Source: Diphasiastrum complanatum
Taxonomy: Eukaryota > Streptophyta > Lycopodiopsida > Lycopodiales > Lycopodiaceae
DNA: 64,000 bases
NCBI GenBank assembly: GCA_029204225.1
Contig: CM055102.1
Location: forward strand, 26,888,922-26,952,921
Direction: 5' to 3'
Within the stretch, counting starts at the first letter, position 1. Each line of letters begins with the position of its first letter. The notes below the pieces were generated by a model. The model was not told where the DNA came from, searched no databases, and saw nothing but the letters and a program-made list of their open reading frames with translations. Below, piece by piece: positions 21,808 to 30,025 of this stretch. Position numbers and translations under genes: made by a program.

Positions 21808-21950
21808 CATCTCGATGGATAGAGCACTGCCAAACAAATGGGGTTAGTTTAGTTGGTTAGCTTGACATCCAAAGTTTCTTTGGTCTTAGGTTCGAGCCTC
21901 CCCTTGGAAACCAAGAAGCATCTCGATGGATAGAGCACTGCCAAACAAAT
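21808..21950 (+). mobile_element. tRNA-like (SINE-like) module between 32-bp direct repeats
   Basis: A box A (TAGTTTAGTTGG, 21845-21856) and a box B (GTTCGAGCC, 21890-21898) both match the Pol III internal promoter consensus fully, with tRNA-like spacing of 33 bp. The module is flanked by a perfect 32-bp direct repeat, 21808-21839 and 21919-21950 (CATCTCGATGGATAGAGCAC...). The repeat itself resembles a tRNA D-arm. The 3' stem does not pair well, so this is not a functional tRNA gene. A SINE head or a tRNA-derived tandem duplication are the likely readings; 32 bp is long for a SINE target duplication. Confidence 0.55.
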
Positions 21951-21963
21951 TTTGTTTGCCTGG

Positions 21964-22044
21964 CAGCCCTAAACCGCGATTAGGCAACGCTGTCAGGCAA
22001 AACAATTCTGCTTGGCAGCGCTGCCTCATCGCGGTTCAGGGCTG
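21964..22044. repeat. long near-perfect hairpin
   Basis: Arms 21964-21999 and 22009-22044, 36 nt each, match at 31 of 36 positions when one is reverse-complemented, with a 9-nt loop (AAACAATTC). The outer arm reads CAGCCCTAAACCGCGAT. It begins 14 bp after the tRNA-like module. Diverged single arms of the same sequence occur near 22906-22929 and 23811-23837. It might be a foldback element, a MITE or a structured non-coding RNA. Confidence 0.7.
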
Positions 22045-24038
22045 CTGCCTCATCGCGGAAAATCGCTCATGTTATTTTACCCTACTTTTGCCTTCGTTCT
22101 TGTGTAATTACATGAATGCTCCAACCATGACTTCTTCAAAACCTATAGCCATTCAGAGTCAACAATGCTTGTTAAAAGTAACCACCATCTAAATATGAAC
22201 GTCAGTTCATGAAGAAGCCAGCTATCCAACATAACAAATAAGACGTGCAATCTTCAAGCTGATGGAGTCCAACCACAAAGTCTTAGTCAACATGCATAGC
22301 ATGCTGACAATGAGACATCCCACACGTCATCAGTGCCCTGGAGTAGGTGAAGGCCCCCAACTTTTTGCTAAAAGTTTACCAAAATTAAATGCATCCTTTA
22401 AGTCAGAATCCAGTCATGAATCTCCATCAAAGTTTATGAATTTCAAATTTCTTCTCAACTTTATATCCGAATAAGCAAACAAAGAACTCACCTCTGGCAT
22501 TCTAGCTACCACTGAACTCCCAAGAGTTTTCAAGATATTGCAACTACCACCTTGAAGTCACAACACATCACTACATCACTAGCTACTACTCCAAGCTAAT
22601 GTTCCGAGTCAAATTTTGAGGAGAAGGCACAAATTTTTCTTCCAATGCAGATTAGTCAGCCAAAAAAGCACATGTCTAGAATTGAATTGCTTTTCATAAG
22701 CTACTATACATGCTTGAAACTTTCAACAAGAAAAGCCTACCTTTTGAAGTAGCTAGGATTTGAGACTATAGTGGCTGTAAAGCTTCCAACGAGTAGATGT
22801 ATACCAATCCTCAAGAGAATAGGACATTTGTAGCCCCTCAACTACAGGATACTCAATAGAGTATGTATACCCATTGTAGTTTAGGGATGCCAGACAAATG
22901 TTTTTGCTTGGCAGTCCTAAACCGCGATTTCGATTAGATGTGCAAAAGGTATGGCTCAAATCCACTATTTGTGGCTAGCCACATTGCACTTGTTTTATTA
23001 GTTCCATAAAACTTGATTATGGATAGGTTGGCGGGCGCTCTCTAGTTTACAATCATTCTCTAATTTACAATAAATTTTAGTCATTTCGAATGAGACAAAA
23101 TGGGATTTAGGATGATATAAATTTTGATTTTCTATATTTAAAAAAGCTAAACCCTAAATCTGACCTGAATTGGATGGGTTGAGTCAAAATGAATTGGAGA
23201 ATCTAGAAACAATGCATGTCTTGCATATGGTGTTGAATCTGTAGTTGTAATCGAAATTGAGAAAGTAAGACATGATATGTTGGTCACACATCTATAGGAA
23301 ATGTGAAGCTTGACGAAACATAAACAAGCAGCCAATCTGATCTAAAAACTTCATAAACTTACAACCAAAAAACAATGATGAAAATAAGAGCCAAATTCTG
23401 ATTTTTTGACCTAAACACAAGGAATTGGTGGATGTTTCTTTCACAACAGATTCTTAGGGATCAATAATTTAGTGTAAGCTTGCAATTTGAAGCCTTGGAA
23501 GTTGGGGCATTCAGAAGTTACATTGCTACAATCTCTTTCTTTCATCTTCTTTTGCAATATATATTAGTTTAAAAGTCTTCTCGTATATGTATATATATAA
23601 GTTAGTAAAATATGTAATCTATAAGTCAATCAATGCTGCCATATGGAGCGATGGATGAACATCTTTCAATTGTTCGCTCTGTATATCAATGACTTCTGTC
23701 TGCTCAAGTCATGTAAAGTCTTAGAAGTGCAAAGATCATTACTCAACAGTACGTTAAATTTGGGTTCTATATGTCCATTTGTTGATCTAGAGCATGCTCT
23801 AAATTGTGCGTGGCAACACTCCATCGCGGTGAGGCATCTAATAATCGCGATTGACTAGTTTTGTATTCTTATTGGGTACACGCACATACATATTGTTGTT
23901 TGGGGTTTAGGGACTTCCATAGCTCTTGCAACGAATCAATCGGTGAGATGGATTGCTTTTGGTTACCCTGAAAAATTATGTATTGTAATCACCACATAAA
24001 TTTTGTTCTTCTAAAAATTGGTGAGTTGATTGCATAAC
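22045..24038. other. no recognised gene; scattered hairpin-arm copies
   Basis: About 2 kb of non-coding sequence. GCTTGGCAGTCCTAAACCGC at 22906-22925 and CATCGCGGTGAGGCATC near 23821 are pieces of the 21964-22044 hairpin. Other frames (for example 23643-23858) show no domain. Confidence 0.5.
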
Positions 24039-24469
24039 ATGGTTTTGACAAGATCACAAGCAAGAACATTTCTTCAATTAGAACAAATGGAGAGAGCCGA
24101 CGTGCCACTTTCAAATGAAACTTTGCCAGAGGATGTGAGTATGGTATTTGTTTTTGTCATTGCATTTTCTTTAAGTCGTATCGGTGACTTGAATATATGA
24201 CACTTTATTGTTGTTTCTAAGTTGTTCCTGACACGGGTTTTACAGAATCAATTGATGAGATGCACATTATGGAAAGTCAAGCATGCCCAGAGGTTGTTGA
24301 GTTTACGCAAGCATCTCAATCGCTTGTGGACATAGGTACAATAACAACAGATGTTGATGATGCCCACAAAAGTGGAGGAGTGGAAAATTTGGGAGGTAAG
24401 AGGGGTAGAAAGAAGTCCATGCTAGCTGAAGAGATAGGTGTCAAAAATCAGAGAATAGGACTCAATTAG
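24039..24469 (+). CDS. possible two-exon gene, function unknown
   Basis: Exon 1 (24039-24134, 32 codons) starts with ATG encoding MVLTRSQARTFLQLEQMERA and ends at a GAT/GTGAGT donor. In phase, an exon starting at 24260 after a weak GATGAG acceptor continues for 70 codons to 24469, with an acidic middle and a basic GGKRGRKKSMLAEEIG near the end that resembles an AT-hook or nuclear-localisation patch. The stronger acceptor at 24245 gives a shorter out-of-frame product. I do not recognise the protein. VLTRSQA-like starts are also common in retrotransposon polyproteins, so an element origin is possible. Confidence 0.25.
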
Positions 24470-25397
24470 ATCTACAAACGATCAATAAGAGTGATTAGCA
24501 ACTTAGAATATTAATCTATCTCCAAACTAGCATCCAAAACTAGCTTTTCCTTGACAATTTCTACACATCCAAGCAAGAACAATAAAAAATAATGATCAAA
24601 AGCCTTCACAAATGTGAATTACAGTAGGTGTACGACATTCTAACAACAAAAATGATTACTTATCATATCCTAAACATTCATTCACAAAGAACATGCTTAA
24701 TAGAGTGAAAACACTTAGATTGCTCCCAAATCAATGTCTTTCTTCATACCTCAAAGTAGATCCATCATGGATTAAATACAAAATCATCATACTCTCTCTC
24801 TAAGCCACCTCCAGCACGTGTGAGACAGGTCATAGTGCATATCCATGTCCACTTGGCTAAGATTCGATTAATTTTCCACATCATCATTGGTGGCTAGTGT
24901 CGACCTTCTATATTCCTACAAATTAGGAGATAGGTCCTACAAACTAGGAGATTCGACATTTGACCTGTATGAAAACTATATACAATGAATCCAAACTTTT
25001 TACATGATATGCACACGTGGGAGACCACTCCTATCCATGTCACTTTTTATGATCATCAAGATTACTTATGCTAGAAACATAAGTCCAAAAATCACCACAA
25101 CTTGGCATGATTTTTCTAATATTGAAATCCAAAAATATTTCCATCTCAATAAGGCTAACTACTTGCTTAAGGATATAAGTTTCCACTTTGGATGCTTCAC
25201 TTATTCTCATAAGAAGTTTACAACTTGCCTATAAGATTGAAAATTTACAATTTTCAACATTATGAATGAACACATCATTCTTAATCTCATTGAAACCAAA
25301 AGAAAATACATTATGAAGACATTTACATTTCCTTGACTATATACTCAATGTAAGTTTACAAGGAAAACATGCTTTGCTATCTATTAAGGCATCACAC
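24470..25397. other. no recognised gene
   Basis: AT-rich spacer. The 76-codon frame at 25004-25234 has no visible domain. Confidence 0.5.
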
Positions 25398-25911
25398 TCA
25401 ACTAGTCTTAATCCACCTTTGAGATACAAAAATCTCTTCAAAGCAAAATCGTTCTTCATAAGATGTCATGAGAATGGACCTATTTTCATTTTGTGATTGC
25501 TGCTCCTTAATCTTGCTTGGTTTCTCTTGGATCACAACAATAAACTTGAACTTATCCAAAGTTCCAAACAAAATGCTTTCCAAGGACATGAAATAAATCC
25601 AAGTGACATTAATGAAAGTGACATCTTTCTTTGCATCTTGAATCAAACAATGCACTTCCAAATAAAAAACTTCTAAAGATTTGAAATGTGTGGTGATGAA
25701 CTTTTGAAGACAAATCTTGTAAGTCCTTGTGAGACTCCAAGCCTCATGCATCTTTCCACAAAGGAAACACCTTTCCTTGGATTTGTCCTTCTTGCCTTTG
25801 CATTTTGATCTTGAAGCTCCAACCTTCACCTTAGCCCCGTTGCTTTGGTTCTCCTTGGATGAATTGGTCTTATTTTTATAGCATCTTGAGACAAAATTAC
25901 ACTTAGGATCC
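25398..25911 (-). pseudogene. Gypsy-type gag zinc-knuckle fragment
   Basis: The minus-strand frame encodes a basic Lys/Ser-rich stretch (SRSKCKGKKDKSKE) and then RCFLCGKMHEAW, a degenerate CCHC knuckle start as in chromovirus-type gag, where the remaining His/Cys are altered. The frame continues, once the LTR element at 25917-28925 is ignored, into sequence at 28931-28990 (MASIGVNLLEASKDPKCNF spans the junction). The LTR element therefore inserted into this ORF. The gag is otherwise fragmentary. Confidence 0.5.
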
Positions 25912-25916
25912 TTACT

Positions 25917-26453
25917 TGTCATGTGCCAAATCTCAAGCAAATAGCAATTACAATGGAAGTAAAGCTAATAGCAAGAAAAGTACATAGCATTCAAGATAGC
26001 ATATCATTAGAAAGCTAGAAACATGGAGATCACAATGGAATCACACTAGCAATGAAAGAAAGAGTACAATCAATGGAAATGGAGCATTGATTCATGTGGA
26101 TAGGGCACATGAGACCTAGCAATGGAGATCCATATGGCTCACATTCACAAGAAAGCTAGAAGCTCTCACTTGCAAATGAGCCAAAAGATCCACAAATTGA
26201 TGTCTCTTGCCTAGTTATAGACAGTGCTCTTGCTTAACTTAATTTAACTATCTTGAGGGATAGTTAGCCCTTGTTAAGTATTATTAAAACTACATTGGGC
26301 CCTTGTTGGCCTTTTATCCTTATTAATTACTTTGGAGGGCCTAAAGAGGGAACCACCTTGTTCTTGAGGCTAATAGCTATTTTTGGGCTTACAAAGCTTA
26401 CAATGGATATTCTAATGTGTTGAAAAGCACTGATGTACTAAAAGTACATGACA
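25917..26453 (-). repeat. 3' LTR of the 3-kb element
   Basis: It runs from TGTCATGTGCC to AAGTACATGACA. It is the downstream LTR relative to the minus-strand coding direction and is preceded there by the polypurine tract TAAGTAGGGGAAG. Confidence 0.92.
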
Positions 26454-26459
26454 CTTCCC

Positions 26460-26744
26460 CTACTTAAACATTTTTGTCCTAAAAAATGAAGACGCTTGTT
26501 TGATCAGCTTGATCGCCTTGGTTAAGAAGTCATGACTAAGGGTGTGTCGTTCAATATAATAATAATTTATTGCCTCATTACAGATCCAAAGCTGTCGAAT
26601 TGAATCCATTTTGCTAGCTTCAGACTGTATTCCTTGTTCCCATGGGGAGAAAATTGATGGTCGAAGAAGAGTTCGATGAAGCACCATATTGCTTATTGTA
26701 ACCCAAATCGCAATAACCCCTTTTGTCTGCTTCTTCGGCATCAT
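26460..26744 (-). other. short open frame next to the polypurine tract
   Basis: Ninety-four codons with no recognised domain lie between the long ORF and the 3' LTR. They overlap the polypurine-adjacent motif conserved at 20.66 kb, so this is more likely untranslated 3' sequence of the element than a gene. Confidence 0.25.
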
Positions 26745-26801
26745 GACAAATTGGATGATCTATCCAATTTCTTTAGGATCGTATTTTGGCATTGCATCCG
26801 G

Positions 26802-27878
26802 CTATGCTGGGCTGAAGATTTTGTCATGTTGTTTGGTAGTCACTTTGTTGTTCAATCCAAATGCTTCAATGATAACCACAAGCCTTGCATCTGAATTGTG
26901 AAGATCCTGCATGAAGGAATTATTGGCATGATCAATCTTCAATATAGGAACCAATACGCTTTGATTGATCTCCGGAAATGACAATTGATATTTTGAATGG
27001 ACATTCATTTCCAAGAATATTGAGTGAATGAGATGCTTGCAAAGAGTAATAATTTCCCTTTCACTCAAAGCCTCTACGAAAAATCTTTCATAAATTAGAT
27101 TATCATGTTCAAAAATATTGATATTTCGAATATTTTGAACCACAAACTGGAAACTGTGATATAATGGATCTTTGATTGTTTGTCCCATCTCATAGCTAGG
27201 ACAATTTCCAACTTGTATAATACAAGTTTCATCACATTTTGTTGTGCACTCCATACTGAATGTGAAACATTCATATAGATCATTGTCTGTTAATCCCATT
27301 TCACAAGATGTTTCAGACAAGTTTTCTGGTTGAATGTGATGTGATAATTCTGGTGATCTCAAGGAAGATAGGGTCCTTGAGTGATTTGCCTCATTGACAA
27401 CTTCTTTGCCTGAATTGGCCCTTGTACTGTTCAATTGAAGATCGATATTGAGAACAAAAATATTGTTCTCATAATCCTCCGCATCATGTTTGTTGTCCTC
27501 AGCTGATTTTCGATGTCCTTGCATTGACATTGTATTTGCAATTGGAATTTTCTGGGTCGATTCAAATTGGGAATTACATTTATATTGCCGATCTTGTGTA
27601 CATTCTATAGCACTGCATAAATGTTGATTGTCCATTTCCCGTGAATTCAATGGGGAATCAAGAGTTGTTGATGAAGTTAGCTGATCCATCTGTTGAATAG
27701 GCTTTTCCATCATTGGTAACTGCTTTTCCTCGTCAAATTGCACTTCTGGTTCATCCTCTGATGATCTTGATGAAGAATCATCAGATTCACTTGAATTCGT
27801 TTCTTGCATTGGATCTTTCATACCAAACATTTCCTCTTGATCACTACCATTTTGATTCCCAAGGCATGATTGTAGCAA
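26802..27878 (-). CDS. unknown protein of the 3-kb LTR element (ORF2)
   Basis: An intact 358-codon frame. Residues about 25-55 are very acidic and Ser-rich (NSSESDDSSSRSSEDEPE), the middle is polar and low in hydrophobics, and residues about 225-350 look like a folded domain with cysteines (CTTKCDETC) and a hydrophobic tail region (SEREIITLCKHLIHSIFLE). I recognise no gag, protease, polymerase or integrase signature. It overlaps ORF1 by 61 bp in the -1 frame relative to it, so the two may be one protein split by a frameshift or joined by frameshifting. It could be a captured host gene fragment or a very diverged gag. Confidence 0.6.
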   Translation of the reverse strand: MLQSCLGNQNGSDQEEMFGMKDPMQETNSSESDDSSSRSSEDEPEVQFDEEKQLPMMEKPIQQMDQLTSSTTLDSPLNSREMDNQHLCSAIECTQDRQYKCNSQFESTQKIPIANTMSMQGHRKSAEDNKHDAEDYENNIFVLNIDLQLNSTRANSGKEVVNEANHSRTLSSLRSPELSHHIQPENLSETSCEMGLTDNDLYECFTFSMECTTKCDETCIIQVGNCPSYEMGQTIKDPLYHSFQFVVQNIRNINIFEHDNLIYERFFVEALSEREIITLCKHLIHSIFLEMNVHSKYQLSFPEINQSVLVPILKIDHANNSFMQDLHNSDARLVVIIEAFGLNNKVTTKQHDKIFSPA

Positions 27879-28354
27879 GCTCCCAATGTTGACTGTTCCC
27901 TCGGAATCAATATCAATGTGCTCTCTTGATTTGATTCTTGACTTCCATTATCAGATTGTTCATCATCCTCAAAATGTTGGATCCTTGAAACTTCACCTCT
28001 TTGTTGGACATTTTGATAAACATTCATTGGCACACCTATGGCTGCTATAGATTGCTGTGATTGTTGTTCCAACGTTCTCCTATCATTTCCAAGTCCAACC
28101 GGATATCCAGTATGACTCTGTAATACCTGTTTTCCCTTGTCCATGTCAATTCTCCGGACATCTTGAAAAGATTTTACATTTTGTGATGGAGACGGTAGTT
28201 GGAACGATGTAGATGGCTCCTTACAACTTTGATCTGCTCCCGCAATTTTGTCTTGCCCACCAACTAGGCTAGCAAACTCTTTTGTCCATTTCACCTCATC
28301 ATCTTGATGATTCTGTTTCCTTACTTGTCGATCTTGTCTCATTTCTTGCAACAT
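27818..28354 (-). CDS. unknown protein of the 3-kb LTR element (ORF1)
   Basis: The 178-codon frame begins 22 nt after the primer-binding site, where gag starts in ordinary elements. It is polar and rich in Gln, Asp and Ser (MLQEMRQDRQVRKQ at the start, EQQSQQSIAAIG in the middle), with no CCHC knuckle or canonical gag fold visible. The final 20 residues overlap the start of ORF2 in another frame and probably lie beyond the true protein end. Position suggests a capsid-like or packaging role; sequence gives no support for that. Confidence 0.55.
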   Translation of the reverse strand: MLQEMRQDRQVRKQNHQDDEVKWTKEFASLVGGQDKIAGADQSCKEPSTSFQLPSPSQNVKSFQDVRRIDMDKGKQVLQSHTGYPVGLGNDRRTLEQQSQQSIAAIGVPMNVYQNVQQRGEVSRIQHFEDDEQSDNGSQESNQESTLILIPREQSTLGACYNHALGIKMVVIKRKCLV

Positions 28355-28376
28355 TCCAACTATCAGATCTTGTTAT

Positions 28377-28388
28377 GCTCTGATACCA
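28377..28388 (-). other. primer-binding site (tRNA-iMet)
   Basis: On the minus strand it reads TGGTATCAGAGC, complementary to the 3' end of initiator tRNA-Met, 5 nt downstream of the 5' LTR end. Confidence 0.93.
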
Positions 28389-28393
28389 AGAAA

Positions 28394-28925
28394 TGTCATG
28401 TGCCAAATCTCAAGCAAATAGCAATTACAATGGAAGTAAAGCTAATAGCAAGAAAAGTACATAGCATTTAAGATAGCATATCATTAGAAAGCTAGAAACA
28501 TGGAGATCACAATGGAATCACATTAGCAATGAAAGAAAGAGTACAATCAATAAAAATGGAGCATCGATTCATGTGGATAGGGCACATGAGACCTAGCAAT
28601 GGAGATTCCGATGGTTCACATTCACAAGGAAGCTAGAAGCTCTCACTTGCAAATGAGCCAAAAGATCACAAATTGATGTCTCTTGCCTAGTTATAGACAA
28701 TGCTCTTACTTAACTTAACTATCTTGAGAGATAGTTAGCCCTTGTTAAGTATTATTCAAACTACATTGGGCCCTTGTTGGCCTATTATCCTTATTAATTA
28801 CTTTGGAGGGCCTAAAGAGGGAACCGCCTTGTTCTTAAATGCTAATAGCTCCTTTTGGGCCTACAAAGCTTACAATGGATATTCTAATGCGTTGAAAAGC
28901 ACTGATGTACTAAAAGTACATGACA
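28394..28925 (-). repeat. 5' LTR of the 3-kb element
   Basis: It matches 25917-26453 nearly throughout; differences are scattered substitutions and small indels such as loss of five bases near 28710. Confidence 0.92.
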
Positions 28926-28930
28926 TTACT

Positions 28931-30025
28931 TGCCTCCAATAGGTTGACACCTATTGATGCCATGATGAGGAAGTAAAAACTTGTGATATGATTTTGCAAA
29001 TTGTGATTTGTGACTCTCAAGAAACTAGATTTGAACACATTCAAGAATCTGGAAGGATCTACACAAGATCTAGATCACAAATTTTGTATCACATCACTCT
29101 TCAATCTAGTCAATTGGAAACTAATCTTTGCTTTGATCACTAAGACAAAAGCACCCTATCAAATCACAAAAAATCAGATCCAAGCATCCCTATTGGTTAC
29201 AAAAAATAACAATGACTCTTTCTATTGAGAGTTGGAATGGATTTAGTTGACACAAAATTTTCCTTTTCTCTTGACTAGTTCACTCAACTTTTGAGATTCT
29301 TGAACAGAGGATGGGTTTTGTTTCAAACACATGAAAATAGAAATTAATCACTTCTTTTGGACTCACTCTATAAATGCTCTTGTATTTCTCAGTATATCCA
29401 AGAAATTAAAACTTTTAATGTTAGAATTGGACTAAATCGTTAACTTAAAAGAGTTTACTTTTACAAATGGCTCTCTTTTTACAATTTTGTAACATGCAAA
29501 AGCATAGGTTCTTTGTGGGTCTAATATTCAAACACATAAGTGAAATGGCATTGGTGATATACACAAACATCTTTGAAACAAAGGGAGGAGTAAGTTATTC
29601 ATATTATGGCTAATAGCCTTATACATCATTTGGGTGTATCAATGGGTTGTAAGATAATTTTGAGTGTTGATACTTTTTTATATAGTGTCTTATTCTTGAT
29701 GGAATTGTCTAGCTCTCTTGGAAGCTAGTTTGTGACAGTTGGAAGTGGTTGTCATAATTGGCAGGAAAGTCCATTAACTATGGATCGTGATGTCTTTAGG
29801 CACCCTAAGCTCCATTACCATAATAGCCGAATTTCATTTACCGTCTGGAGCAGCACTGATGACTAGTACTGGGGGCTACAACAGTATTTTTTTAATTTCG
29901 ATGGAGCTTTATTGGTTGATAAACGATGAAATGTGAGTCACACACCATTGAAATCGTGGTTCTCCAAATTCCATACTCAAATTTCCATTTCATGTTGTTC
30001 CATCTGCAAGAGTCAATCCATCAAC
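28931..30025. other. no recognised gene
   Basis: The first ~60 bp continue the gag fragment interrupted by the LTR element (minus strand). Beyond that I see no coding signal in either strand. Confidence 0.45.

Larger units (their letters stand above)
25912..28930 (-). mobile_element. complete non-autonomous LTR element with unknown ORFs
   Basis: All structural parts are visible. Target duplication TTACT lies at 25912-25916 and 28926-28930. LTRs of 537 bp (25917-26453) and 532 bp (28394-28925) differ at only a few percent of sites and have TGTCATG...CATGACA ends. A tRNA-iMet primer site (28377-28388, complement) and a polypurine tract (26454-26466, complement) place it on the minus strand. 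The 1.9-kb body encodes two overlapping frames with no gag, protease, RT or integrase motif that I can see. Near-identical LTRs mean recent insertion. Relatives are the LTRs at 13.7 and 20.1 kb. Confidence 0.92.

Noticed and set aside
21808-21950. Functional tRNA gene
   Set aside because: Box A and B are perfect, but acceptor and T stems do not pair and no clear anticodon loop can be drawn.
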